In this document: piece by piece, positions 8,536 to 16,909 of the stretch
Numbering within the stretch: position 1 is the stretch's first letter
Layout of the letters: each line of letters begins with the position of its first letter
Source of the DNA: Plantibacter elymi (nom. nud.)
GTDB lineage: Bacteria; Actinomycetota; Actinomycetes; Actinomycetales; Microbacteriaceae
Reading direction: 5' to 3'
DNA length: 64,000 nt
NCBI RefSeq assembly: GCF_900177795.1
Contig: NZ_FXWJ01000007.1
Span: 1-64,000, forward strand
Program-made: the position numbers and the translations under genes
The notes under the pieces: model-generated
What the model was told of the DNA's origin: nothing
Database searches by the model: none
Seen by the model: only the letters and a program-made list of their open reading frames with translations

Positions 8536-8708
8536 GGAGGACCTCCGTGCGAGGGGTGGGGGTGCTGGGGGTTTCCAGCCCCAGATCGATGCTCGGCACA
8601 CGGCGCGAGTGCAGCACGGTGCGGACGATCAACCACCCCAACCACGAAGTCGGGCAGAGGACCAGGATAGCGGATACCGACCTCGCTGCACCCGTGAGGC
8701 CATGCGGA

Positions 8709-9650
8709 TCACGCCGAGGTGATGAGCTCCAGGACGGCCTCCGGGTGTTCCACCGCCGCGAAGTGCCCGGTCGCCGACAGCGTGCGCAGCCGGAGGTCCG
8801 GGACGAGGGCGGTGAGGACGGCTGTGTCGTCAGGCCCGATGAAGACGTCGCGGTCGCCCATCATGCAGCGGACGGGACACCGCACGTCGCGCCAGACGTG
8901 CAGATCGTAGGCGGCGGCAGCTCGGGCAGCCAGGAGGAACGACGCCGGCCGGACGTCGGCTGCGAGCGCGTCGACGACCGACCGGTCGAGGTCCCGGCGT
9001 CGTCCGAACAGGGGCGACATGAGCGGTGCGAGCAGTCCGATCCGGTTCAGCGCGCGGACGAGCCCGGGCCCGCGTTCGCCGAGCGCCTGCAGTACACGCA
9101 TCCCGAGGAGCATGCCCGCGAACCACGGGAGCCGGACGCCGCCACCGACCGGCTGGCGGATCGCCTCGACGACGCCGATCCCCGTCGGTGAGACGAGGTC
9201 GACCCGGATCGTCGCCTCGGGTTCGCGGACGGCGAGGTCGAGCGCGACGAAGCCGCCGAGCGAATGCCCGACCACGCGCCAGGACCGGTAGCCGAGGGAG
9301 CGGGCGACGGTCGCGACGGCTGCGGAGAGGTCTCCGACCGTCACCGGGTCGGCGGTGGGAAGCGCCGATTCACCCCACCCCGGGAGGTCCATGGCGATGA
9401 CGTCGTCGACGACCGCGCCCCGCTCGTCGTCGGCACGGAGGAGTGGAGACCACGTGGTCCAGGAACCGGCGGCGCCGTGCAGCAGGATCGTGGCCGGTCC
9501 GCCCGCTTCGCGACCCGCCCGGACGGTGACCGGTCCGATGTCGGTGTCCACCGTGACGCGTCCCAGGCCGAGCGCGGTCGCATCGGCGGTGATCACGGAG
9601 GGGTCGTCCGGCGGGGCGGGACGCGAGGAGTTCACGGGCATGCGTGTCAT
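8709..9650 (-). CDS. Alpha/beta-hydrolase fold protein
   Basis: The 313-residue protein shows the full alpha/beta-hydrolase set. The oxyanion motif is LLHGAAGSW, the nucleophile elbow is GHSLGGF, the acid is in MGDRDVFI, and the catalytic His is in ATGHFAAVEHPE. This arrangement is typical of esterases, lipases and C-C hydrolases, and the substrate cannot be predicted. ATG at 9650 is chosen, with an alternative ATG at 9641. The gene is divergent from the DUF1206 gene with about 107 bp between them. Confidence 0.85.
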   Translation of the reverse strand: MTRMPVNSSRPAPPDDPSVITADATALGLGRVTVDTDIGPVTVRAGREAGGPATILLHGAAGSWTTWSPLLRADDERGAVVDDVIAMDLPGWGESALPTADPVTVGDLSAAVATVARSLGYRSWRVVGHSLGGFVALDLAVREPEATIRVDLVSPTGIGVVEAIRQPVGGGVRLPWFAGMLLGMRVLQALGERGPGLVRALNRIGLLAPLMSPLFGRRRDLDRSVVDALAADVRPASFLLAARAAAAYDLHVWRDVRCPVRCMMGDRDVFIGPDDTAVLTALVPDLRLRTLSATGHFAAVEHPEAVLELITSA

Positions 9651-9757
9651 TCGGAAACGAGGTGCCGCTCGGATCGGTGCTCGATCGACGACGCCGGTCC
9701 CCCGGTGCGGCGCGCAACCCCCCTTCCGGTCGGGAACCCGGCCGCTACCGTGGTCTG

Positions 9758-10594
9758 ATGCCTGAGAACGCACGCGCCGCCGCAGACCAAGCCGCTGGAA
9801 CCGCACAGAACAGCACGGCCCTCCGTACCCTCGCCCGCACGGGCCACGCCGTCAACGGCTTGCTCCACGTCCTCATCGGCGGGATCGCGATCTCCATCGC
9901 GCTGTCCGGCGCGAGCGGTGGATCCGGCGGCGGCGGCGACGCGGACCAGTCGGGTGCGCTCAAGACGCTTGCAGGCACGCCCGGCGGGATCGTCATCATC
10001 TGGGTCGTCGCCGTCGGGCTGTTCGCCCTCGGTCTCTGGACGGCGATCTCCGCCTTCCTCGTGCGCGAGTCCGACACCCGCAAGCGGTGGAGCAAGCGGA
10101 TCTCGACCGCCGGTCGCGCGATCGCCTACTTCGCCGTCGGATCGACCGCGCTGACCTTCGCCCTCGGCGGCAGCCAGGACTCCTCGCAGTCCAGCCAGGG
10201 CCTCACCGCGACACTCCTGTCCTCCCCCGGTGGGGTGTTCGTCGTCATCGTCGTCGGCCTCGTGGTCATCGGCATCGGCGGCTTCTTCGTCTTCAAGGGC
10301 GTCACGCAGAAGTTCCTCGAGGACGTGCACCCGCCCACCGGCTCGACGAAGCGCGCCGTCGTCGTCCTCGGCGTCGTCGGGTGGATCGCGAAGGGGGTCG
10401 CGCTCGTCACGGTCGGGATCCTCTTCATCGTCGCCGCTGCGACTCAGGACCCCGAGAAGGCCTCCGGCATGGACGGCGCCATCTCGGCATTGGCCGCGCT
10501 CCCGTTCGGCGTCGTCATCCTGCTCGTGGTCGGCGTCGGGCTCATCGCCTACGGACTCTTCTGCGGTGCCCGGGCGCGCTGGGGCAGCCTCTAG
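9758..10594 (+). CDS. DUF1206 integral membrane protein
   Basis: The 278-residue protein consists of three repeated units, each with a pair of hydrophobic helices and a G-x-A-Y/KG-type turn (GHAVNGLLHVLIGGIAI, GRAIAYFAVGSTALTF, GWIAKGVALVTVGILF). This is the DUF1206 pattern found widely in actinobacteria, with no established function. The ATG at 9758 follows a TACCGT box by 6 bases and lacks a ribosome binding site, suggesting a leaderless transcript. Confidence 0.88.
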   Translation: MPENARAAADQAAGTAQNSTALRTLARTGHAVNGLLHVLIGGIAISIALSGASGGSGGGGDADQSGALKTLAGTPGGIVIIWVVAVGLFALGLWTAISAFLVRESDTRKRWSKRISTAGRAIAYFAVGSTALTFALGGSQDSSQSSQGLTATLLSSPGGVFVVIVVGLVVIGIGGFFVFKGVTQKFLEDVHPPTGSTKRAVVVLGVVGWIAKGVALVTVGILFIVAAATQDPEKASGMDGAISALAALPFGVVILLVVGVGLIAYGLFCGARARWGSL

Positions 10595-10686
10595 GACGGT
10601 GAGGCGGGCGCCTCGGGCGGCGACGCGGACGGGTCGGCTCCAGACCATGTCCTGCAAACGCTTGCGTTGCGACTACCGTTAGGAGT

Positions 10687-12516
10687 ATGACGTCTTCTGA
10701 TTCCACGACGCAGCCCGAGGCGGAACCCGCCGGCGCTACGCAGACCTTCTCCGACCTCGGCCTCGACGACGCGGTGCTCAAGGTACTCAAGGACGTCGGC
10801 TACGAGACCCCGTCCGCCATCCAGGCGGCCACCATCCCGCTGCTGCTCGAGGGACGCGACGTCGTCGGCCTCGCACAGACGGGCACCGGCAAGACCGCGG
10901 CGTTCGCCCTGCCGATCCTGTCCCGCCTCGACATCACGCAGAAGACGCCGCAGGCGCTCGTCCTCGCACCGACCCGTGAGCTCGCCCTCCAGGTCTGCGA
11001 AGCGTTCGAGAAGTACGCCACCCACCTGCGCGGCGTCCACGTCCTGCCCGTCTACGGCGGCCAGGGCTACGGCGTCCAGCTGTCGGCCCTCCGTCGCGGC
11101 GTCCACATCGTCGTCGGCACGCCGGGTCGCATCATGGACCACCTGGAGAAGGGCACCCTCGACCTCACGGAGCTCAAGTACCTCGTGCTCGACGAGGCCG
11201 ACGAGATGCTGAAGATGGGCTTCGCCGAGGACGTCGAGACGATCCTGGCCGACACCCCGAAGGACAAGCAGGTCGCGCTGTTCTCCGCGACGATGCCGTC
11301 GTCCATCCGTCGCATCTCCGCGAAGTACCTGAACAACCCGGAAGAGATCACGGTCAAGACGAAGACCACGACCTCGGCCAGCATCACGCAGCGCTACCTG
11401 ACGGTCTCGTACCCGCAGAAGGTCGACGCCCTGACCCGCATCCTCGAGACCGAGAACTTCAGCGCGATGATCATCTTCACGCGCACGAAGAACGAGACCG
11501 AGACGCTCGCGGAGAAGCTCCGCGCGCGCGGCTACTCGGCGGCCGCCATCAACGGCGACGTCGCCCAGGTGCAGCGCGAACGGACCGTCAACCAGCTGAA
11601 GGCCGGCAAGCTCGACATCCTCGTCGCGACCGACGTCGCCGCGCGCGGTCTCGACGTCGAGCGCATCAGCCACGTCGTCAACTACGACATCCCCGTCGAC
11701 ACCGAGTCCTACGTGCACCGCATCGGCCGCACCGGCCGCGCCGGGCGCACGGGCGACGCGATCAGCTTCGTCACGCCGCGCGAGCGGCACCTCCTGAAGG
11801 CCATCGAGCGGGCCACCCGCCAGCCCCTCACGCAGATGCAGCTGCCGAGCGTCGACGACGTCAACGCCACGCGCCTCACCCGCTTCGACGACGCGATCAC
11901 CGAAGCGCTCGGCCAGACCGACCGCATCGAGCGCTTCCGCGAGATCATCGGCCACTACGTCTCCCACCACGACGTCCCCGAGGCCGATGTCGCCGCAGCC
12001 CTGGCCGTCGTCTCGCAGGGCGAGACGCCGCTGCTCCTCTCGGCTGAGGACGAGCGCCGCCGCCGCGAGGAGTTCGACAACACCAACCGTGGCAACGACC
12101 GCGCCGGTCGCGACCGTCGCGACTCCGGCGACCGCGGCTCGCGCTTCGACCGCGGCGACCGTGGCGATCAGGGCGACCGTCCCGAGCGCCGCAGCCGTCC
12201 GTCCAGCGGACCGATGGCCCCGTACCGCATCGCGGTGGGTCGTCGCCAGAAGGTCGACCCGCGTCAGATCGTTGGTGCGCTCGCGAACGAGGGCGGCCTG
12301 AAGCGCGAGGACTTCGGCGCGATCCAGATCAAGCCGGACTTCTCGATCGTCGAACTCCCCGCGAGCCTCGGCAACGACGTCTTCGACCGCCTCGAGAACA
12401 CCCGCATCAGCGGCAAGCTCATCGAGCTCCGTCCCGACCGCGGCGGCCCGGCCCGCCGACGCGACGACGAGGGCGGCACGGGCGGCGGCTCGTACGACCG
12501 CAAGCCGCGTTCCTAG
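10687..12516 (+). CDS. deaD: DEAD-box RNA helicase, DeaD/CsdA type
   Basis: The 609-residue ATP-dependent RNA helicase shows AQTGTGKT (Walker A), PTRELALQV, DEAD, SAT and HRIGRTGRAGRTGDAI in order. After the two RecA domains comes an Arg/Asp/Gly-rich linker (about residues 460-515). A DbpA-type RNA-binding domain follows (PYRIAVGRRQKVDPRQIVGA to KLIELR, about 515-590). DeaD proteins unwind RNA in ribosome assembly, mRNA decay and cold adaptation. The ATG at 10687 follows TTAGGAGT. A strong terminator follows the stop. Confidence 0.95.
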   Translation: MTSSDSTTQPEAEPAGATQTFSDLGLDDAVLKVLKDVGYETPSAIQAATIPLLLEGRDVVGLAQTGTGKTAAFALPILSRLDITQKTPQALVLAPTRELALQVCEAFEKYATHLRGVHVLPVYGGQGYGVQLSALRRGVHIVVGTPGRIMDHLEKGTLDLTELKYLVLDEADEMLKMGFAEDVETILADTPKDKQVALFSATMPSSIRRISAKYLNNPEEITVKTKTTTSASITQRYLTVSYPQKVDALTRILETENFSAMIIFTRTKNETETLAEKLRARGYSAAAINGDVAQVQRERTVNQLKAGKLDILVATDVAARGLDVERISHVVNYDIPVDTESYVHRIGRTGRAGRTGDAISFVTPRERHLLKAIERATRQPLTQMQLPSVDDVNATRLTRFDDAITEALGQTDRIERFREIIGHYVSHHDVPEADVAAALAVVSQGETPLLLSAEDERRRREEFDNTNRGNDRAGRDRRDSGDRGSRFDRGDRGDQGDRPERRSRPSSGPMAPYRIAVGRRQKVDPRQIVGALANEGGLKREDFGAIQIKPDFSIVELPASLGNDVFDRLENTRISGKLIELRPDRGGPARRRDDEGGTGGGSYDRKPRS

Positions 12517-12528
12517 GACGCCACACAC

Positions 12529-12576
12529 ACGACGAGGGCCGGACGGAATCCTGGGATTCCGTCCGGCCCTCGTCGT
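12529..12576. terminator. Strong intrinsic terminator after deaD
   Basis: A perfect stem of more than 20 bp runs from ACGACGAGGGCCGGACGG at 12529 to its complement ending at 12576, with a very short loop centred on 12552. It lies between the convergent helicase and PepSY genes and can act in both directions. Confidence 0.85.
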
Positions 12577-12600
12577 TCCGCACCCGGTGGGGTGCGTCCG

Positions 12601-13164
12601 TCAGTCGCGCGGGTCGAGCACGCTCGTGACGACGGCGTAGTCCGCGTCGAGCGCGACCTCGAGCTCGTCGCCGTTCTCGAGGAGGACGTCGACCTCGAAC
12701 GCCTCACCCGAGTCGTCGCTGCGGTCGACGTCGGTCACGGTGCCGCCCTTCGCCTCGGCGAGCGCTGCCTTCGAGGCCGCGTCGAACTCGGTGTCGGTCA
12801 GCGGCACGTCGTCTGCGTCACGGGCGTCGCGATCATCGGTGGCCGCCGTGGTGTCACCGTCGTCGATGGCGGTGCCGCCGTCGCGGTCGGTGTTGGACGC
12901 AGCCGCGACGCGGTCGTCGTCGGCGTCTCCGAACTCGTCCACCGCGTAGGCGGCGCCGGCTCCGCCGAGGGCGAGGGCCCCGACGACGATCGCGGTGATC
13001 CACACCGGCTTCCGGCGCCAGAAGGCCGGCTTCCCGGTGGTCGTCGGGGTCGCGGGGATGGCGGTGTGATCGGTCGCCTCGACGTGCTCGACGGGCTCGA
13101 TGCGCTCAGTGGCTGCGGTGGGCTGCGTGGGATCGGTGGGCTGGGAGGCGGTGTGCTCGTTCAT
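12601..13164 (-). CDS. Membrane-anchored PepSY-domain protein
   Basis: The 187-residue protein has a Thr/Pro/Glu-rich cytoplasmic N-terminus and one membrane segment (WITAIVVGALALGGAGAAYAV, about residues 55-75). An extracytoplasmic Asp-rich stretch is followed by a PepSY-like module (KAALAEAKGGTVTDVDRSDD to LDADYAVV). PepSY modules are thought to inhibit peptidases or sense the envelope. It lies just downstream of a histidine kinase/response regulator pair in the same direction, so it may be controlled by that system or feed back on it. This link is inferred from position. Confidence 0.8.
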   Translation of the reverse strand: MNEHTASQPTDPTQPTAATERIEPVEHVEATDHTAIPATPTTTGKPAFWRRKPVWITAIVVGALALGGAGAAYAVDEFGDADDDRVAAASNTDRDGGTAIDDGDTTAATDDRDARDADDVPLTDTEFDAASKAALAEAKGGTVTDVDRSDDSGEAFEVDVLLENGDELEVALDADYAVVTSVLDPRD

Positions 13165-13221
13165 GTGCCCCAGACTGTCCGAGGAGCGCTGAAGCGGACC
13201 TGAATCGAGCTGAAGCGGCGT

Positions 13222-14580
13222 TCAGGAAGCGGACGACGCCGGGAGCGTGACGATGAACGCCGCCCCGCCGAGCGCGCTGTCGACGAGTTCGATCGACCCA
13301 CCGTGCAACCGCACGACGTCGGCCACGATCGCCAGGCCCAGGCCCGAACCGCCGGCGTCGCGCGAACGACTCTCGTCGAGGCGGACGAACCGTTCGAACA
13401 CGTGTGCGCGGGACTCGACCGGCACACCGAGGCCGTCGTCCTCCACGGATATCCTGACGAACCGACCGTCGGTGGCGGATCCCAGTCGGACCACGGAGTG
13501 CGCATGCCGGACGGCGTTGTCGACGAGGTTCCGCACCACCCGGGCGAGCAGGACGTCGTCGCCGTCGACCCTCGCCGCCGCGACGGCCGCGGACTCGACA
13601 CGCAGTCCACCGGCGGATCGGAGACGAGCAGCCTCCGCCAGCAGGAGGTCGTCGACGTCGACCGTGCGCCGCGTGGTGCCCGTTCCCCCTTCATCGAGCT
13701 TCGCGAGCAGGAGCAGCGACTCGACGAGCCCCTGCATCCTGGCACCCTCCTCGAGGGCCGTCGAGGCCAGCTCGGCCGGGTCGACCCGGTCGGGGTGGAG
13801 CGCCGCCACCTCGGCGTACTGCCTGATCACCGCGAGCGGTGAGCGGAGCTCGTGCGAGGCGTCCGACACGAACCGCCGCTGCGCCGTCTGGGCGTCCTCG
13901 AGCCGCTCGAGCATCCCGTTCATCGTCCCGGCGAGGCGGCCGATCTCGTCGCCCGTGGCGGGGACCTCGATCCGTCGGTGCAGTTCGCCAGCCCCCAGCC
14001 CGGAGACCTCGCGGCGGATCCGCTCCACCGGCGCCAGCGCACGCCCGACGAGGAGCCAGGTCAGGCCGCCGACGAGGGCGACGAGCACGGGGACAGCGAT
14101 AAGCAGGAGCATCGACACGAGTCCGACGGCGTCGTCGGTCTCCTCGAGGGAGCGGCCCGCGAGGACGACCAGGTCGCGGCCGTCGACGTCGACGTCCTCA
14201 CCGGCGAACACCACCGGCTCGTCGTCGATGACCGAGACGAACACGTCACCGTCCGGGATCGGCGTCGGGAGCTCGATCTCATCGTCCGTCCGGTCCACGA
14301 CACGGCCGTCCTCGACGAGGACCAGGAGCCGACCGTCGTCCTCGGGCAGCGTCGTCGCGTCCGCCGCGACCAGCTGCGCCGAGGCGCTCTCCGCCTCGGC
14401 CGAGGCGCTCTGCTCGACACCGGAACGGAGCGCCGCGGAGAACAGGCCGACGAACGCCACGGAGCCGACCCCGAGGAAGAGTCCGACCGCGAGCACGGAT
14501 CCCAGTGCCGCGCGGGCTCGGACCGAGCGCCACGGCCGCTGCCGGGGTGCGACCGCTCCGTGCGGCCCGGCGTCAGCCAC
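13222..14580 (-). CDS. Sensor histidine kinase (HAMP, HisKA, HATPase_c)
   Basis: The 452-residue kinase has helices at about 26-50 and 152-178 flanking an acidic extracellular sensor of about 100 residues. A HAMP linker follows (RALAPVERIRREVSGL). The phospho-acceptor is H243 in SHELRSPLAVI. N, G1 and G2 boxes of the ATPase domain follow, ending with GSGLGLAIVADVV. It starts at GTG 14580, overlapping the response regulator stop by 8 bases. It is the partner of the upstream OmpR-type regulator. The signal is unknown; the neighbouring PepSY protein suggests the cell envelope. Confidence 0.92.
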   Translation of the reverse strand: MADAGPHGAVAPRQRPWRSVRARAALGSVLAVGLFLGVGSVAFVGLFSAALRSGVEQSASAEAESASAQLVAADATTLPEDDGRLLVLVEDGRVVDRTDDEIELPTPIPDGDVFVSVIDDEPVVFAGEDVDVDGRDLVVLAGRSLEETDDAVGLVSMLLLIAVPVLVALVGGLTWLLVGRALAPVERIRREVSGLGAGELHRRIEVPATGDEIGRLAGTMNGMLERLEDAQTAQRRFVSDASHELRSPLAVIRQYAEVAALHPDRVDPAELASTALEEGARMQGLVESLLLLAKLDEGGTGTTRRTVDVDDLLLAEAARLRSAGGLRVESAAVAAARVDGDDVLLARVVRNLVDNAVRHAHSVVRLGSATDGRFVRISVEDDGLGVPVESRAHVFERFVRLDESRSRDAGGSGLGLAIVADVVRLHGGSIELVDSALGGAAFIVTLPASSAS

Positions 14581-15250
14581 GCCCGCCCGCCAACCGGTAT
14601 CCGAACCCGCGCACCGTCTCGATCGAGGCGCGCTCGAAGGGGCGGTCCACCTTGTTGCGGAGATGCCCGACGTAGACCTCGACGATGTTGGGATCGCCCT
14701 CGAAATCGTCGTCCCAGACGTTCTGCAGGACCTCGCGCTTCGACACCACCTCGCCGCCGCGTCGCATGAGGAACTCGAGGACCGCGAACTCGCGCGAGGT
14801 CAAGTCGATCGGGACGTCTCCCCGGTGGACCTGCTTCGACGCCGGGTCGAGCCGCAGTTCGCCGACCTCGAGCACCGCCGGCCGCTCTCGCGATCCACGT
14901 CGGACGAGTGAGCGGATCCGCGCGACGAGCACCGCGAAGGAGAACGGTTTGCTCAGGAAGTCGTCGGCACCGGTGTCGAGGGCTTCGACCTGGTCCCAGT
15001 CGCCGTCCTTCGCCGTGAGCATGAGGATCGGGGTCCAGTCGCCCGCGTCGCGGAGCTGCTGGCAGACGCGGTAGCCGCTGAGGCCCGGCATCATGATGTC
15101 GAGGATGATGGCGTCGTAGCGATGCTCGCCGGCCATCCAGAGGCCGTCGACCCCGTTCGCAGCGACGTCGACCGCGAAGCCCTCCGCTTCGAGCCCTCTC
15201 CGAACGCCGTCGGCGAGTCGCACCTCATCGTCCACGACGAGTATCCGCAT
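14573..15250 (-). CDS. OmpR/PhoB-family response regulator
   Basis: The 225-residue protein has a receiver domain (MRILVVDDEV, acceptor D51 in ILDIMMPG, conserved Lys in LSKPF). A winged-helix DNA-binding domain follows, ending VRGFGYRL. It forms an operon with the histidine kinase whose GTG start lies inside this gene's 3' end. The ATG at 15250 begins the conserved receiver fold, although the frame is open to 15316. Confidence 0.93.
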   Translation of the reverse strand: MRILVVDDEVRLADGVRRGLEAEGFAVDVAANGVDGLWMAGEHRYDAIILDIMMPGLSGYRVCQQLRDAGDWTPILMLTAKDGDWDQVEALDTGADDFLSKPFSFAVLVARIRSLVRRGSRERPAVLEVGELRLDPASKQVHRGDVPIDLTSREFAVLEFLMRRGGEVVSKREVLQNVWDDDFEGDPNIVEVYVGHLRNKVDRPFERASIETVRGFGYRLAGGRG

Positions 15251-15362
15251 CCGTGCGACCTCCAGGCTCCGTGCCGGTCGACGGTCGAGCGGCGCGTCCC
15301 AGTCTGGCGCGGACAAGCTGAAGCAGTGCTGAAGCGGGACGGTCCGGCGTGGACCCCCGTCT

Positions 15363-15368
15363 AGGCTG
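15363..15368 (+). promoter_or_regulatory. Probable -10 box of a leaderless small gene
   Basis: TAGGCT lies 5 bases before the ATG at 15374 and no ribosome binding site is present. It is the same hexamer and nearly the same spacing as in front of mshA at 1018, which supports a leaderless start. Confidence 0.45.
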
Positions 15369-15373
15369 GGCGC

Positions 15374-15559
15374 ATGGGTGATGAGGACCGCCGGAAGCGA
15401 GCCGCCGAGCAGGAGGCCCGGGCACTGCGGGCGCTCGAGTCGATCAGGAACGGCGGCGATCTCGGCAAGGAGACGCTCGACCTCTCGAACGAGTACTCCG
15501 ACGGGCTGGGCACCCGTGTCGCAGCGTGGTTCCGTGGTGCGAGGCGCCGGAAGGACTGA
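15374..15559 (+). CDS. Small charged hypothetical protein
   Basis: The 61-residue protein begins MGDEDRRKRAAEQEARALRA and is highly charged, with a predicted helical first half and a basic end (ARRRKD). I do not recognise a domain. A TAGGCT box directly before the ATG and good codon composition support a real gene. It is divergent from the response regulator and convergent with the AhpD-like gene only 6 bases away. Confidence 0.6.
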   Translation: MGDEDRRKRAAEQEARALRALESIRNGGDLGKETLDLSNEYSDGLGTRVAAWFRGARRRKD

Positions 15560-15565
15560 CCGCCG

Positions 15566-16030
15566 TCAGTCCGCCTGCTCCGGGTGCACCGGGTAGTGGC
15601 TCGTGATCGAGACGCGGTTGAAGGCGTTGATGACGATCGCCAGCCACCGGACCGCGGCGATCTGACCGTTCGTGAGCGTCGACAGGTCGTCGTCCGGCAG
15701 GCGCCGGCGGTGCTGCACGTCCGCGATGAGGGTGACGTCCTCGGTGATCGCGAGTGCGGCCTGCTCCACCGGGCTGAAGTACTCGCTGTCGCGCCAGGCG
15801 GACAGGATGGCGAGGCGTTCCGTGGTCTCGCCGAGCGCGATCGCGTCAGCGACGTGGAGACGCAGGCAGTACGCGCAACCGTTGATCTGCGAGGCCCGGA
15901 TCCGGATCAGCTCGATGAGCCGCTTGTCGATGCCGGCGTCGAGAGCCGCACGACCCGCGGCGCGGCCCGTCTCGACGAGCGCCTGATAGACCTCGGGTGA
16001 TTCCTTGTCGAGCCAGACGTCGGCGCTCAT
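15566..16030 (-). CDS. Carboxymuconolactone decarboxylase (AhpD-like) family protein
   Basis: The 154-residue protein carries the AhpD signature CAYCLRLH, with C52, C55 and H59, the redox and proton relay residues of this alkylhydroperoxidase family. Members either act as thiol-dependent peroxidases or have unknown roles. The ATG at 16030 has a GAGGAA site upstream. In-frame sequence further upstream to 16879 covers other genes and is not used. It is a likely oxidative stress function. Confidence 0.87.
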   Translation of the reverse strand: MSADVWLDKESPEVYQALVETGRAAGRAALDAGIDKRLIELIRIRASQINGCAYCLRLHVADAIALGETTERLAILSAWRDSEYFSPVEQAALAITEDVTLIADVQHRRRLPDDDLSTLTNGQIAAVRWLAIVINAFNRVSITSHYPVHPEQAD

Positions 16031-16119
16031 GGGGTTCCTCTCGTCACTGGGCGGGTGCGGTCCCGCAGACCACTCCTCCAACGCTAACGCGCGCTGCGGG
16101 AGGACGTCGCCGTGCTGCG

Positions 16120-16338
16120 TCACCGCGGCGGGATGTCCTGGCGCGTGACCGGGACCGCCGATGCATCGTCGTGGGGTCGCAGTTCCATTCGACGACTGCC
16201 GCAGGCGGTACACCGGAGGTAGCGCAGCGACCCCTCCGAGGTGGTGTGCGCCGACTCCGTCGCCCAGGCGTGGCGGCAGGCGTCGAGGGCCTTCGGCGAC
16301 GGTTCGGAGGGCTGCGGAGGTGCGTCGAGGAGGGTCAT
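16120..16338 (-). CDS. Small zinc-ribbon-like protein
   Basis: The 72-residue protein has C21, H23, C43 and C46 arranged as CRHAW and CTACG, a likely zinc knuckle or ribbon. I recognise no named family. It is divergent from the CGNR regulator with about 25 bases between starts, so the promoters must overlap. ATG 16338 is preferred; an ATG at 16374 would overlap the neighbour's start. Confidence 0.6.
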   Translation of the reverse strand: MTLLDAPPQPSEPSPKALDACRHAWATESAHTTSEGSLRYLRCTACGSRRMELRPHDDASAVPVTRQDIPPR

Positions 16339-16363
16339 GACTCCACCATGATGTAATGGCGTT

Positions 16364-16909
16364 ATGCATCTCAACCCTTACGGTTCGTACGCCGTCCTCC
16401 TGGCCGCGTCGCTGGCGAACGACTGGCCCGAGGACCGGGACGGCATCGTCGCCCGCACCCGCGAACACGGGATGACGATGCCCTTCACCGAGGTGGACCG
16501 TGACCACGCCCGCGTCCGCCGGGTCGTCGACGAGTGGCTGACCGTCGTCGACGCGGCAGACGATCAGGCCAGGGCGGCCGCGCTCAACCGCCAGATGGCC
16601 GCTGCGGCCGCGTTCCCGCGGCTGACGGACCACGACGGCGAGGGGTGGCACCTGCACTACCGCGACGAGCACCAGGCGCTCCCCGAGGTCCTCGCCGCGG
16701 TGATCAGCGTCGGGACCGCCCTCCACCTGACGACGAGGGGGATGCAGCGTCTCGGTCGGTGTGCCGCGGGGACCGAACCGGGGGACACCTGCCGGCGGGT
16801 CGTCGTCGACGTCACCCGCAACGGCCGTCAGCGCTACTGCTCGGTGCGGTGCGCCAACCGGTCGGGCGTCCGCAGGCACCGCGCACGTGCGGGCGGCTCA
16901 GGCCGCTGA
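16364..16909 (+). CDS. CGNR zinc finger / ABATE domain regulator
   Basis: The 181-residue protein begins with an ABATE-like domain (YAVLLAASLANDWPEDRD) and ends with a CGNR-type zinc finger. Cysteines are spaced C-x(10)-C (RCAAGTEPGDTC) and C-x3-C (YCSVRC). The usual C-G-N-R is C-A-N-R here. Family members are putative stress-linked transcription regulators. The 3' end overlaps the convergent GAF kinase gene by 12 bases. Confidence 0.85.
   Translation: MHLNPYGSYAVLLAASLANDWPEDRDGIVARTREHGMTMPFTEVDRDHARVRRVVDEWLTVVDAADDQARAAALNRQMAAAAAFPRLTDHDGEGWHLHYRDEHQALPEVLAAVISVGTALHLTTRGMQRLGRCAAGTEPGDTCRRVVVDVTRNGRQRYCSVRCANRSGVRRHRARAGGSGR

Noticed and set aside
6304-8670. A 788-codon open frame opposite the LigD-like and DHA2 transporter genes
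   Set aside because: Antisense shadow of two well-supported genes with no recognisable domain.
10591-12528. A 645-codon open frame opposite deaD
   Set aside because: Antisense to a complete DEAD-box helicase with all motifs; composition is that of a mirror frame.
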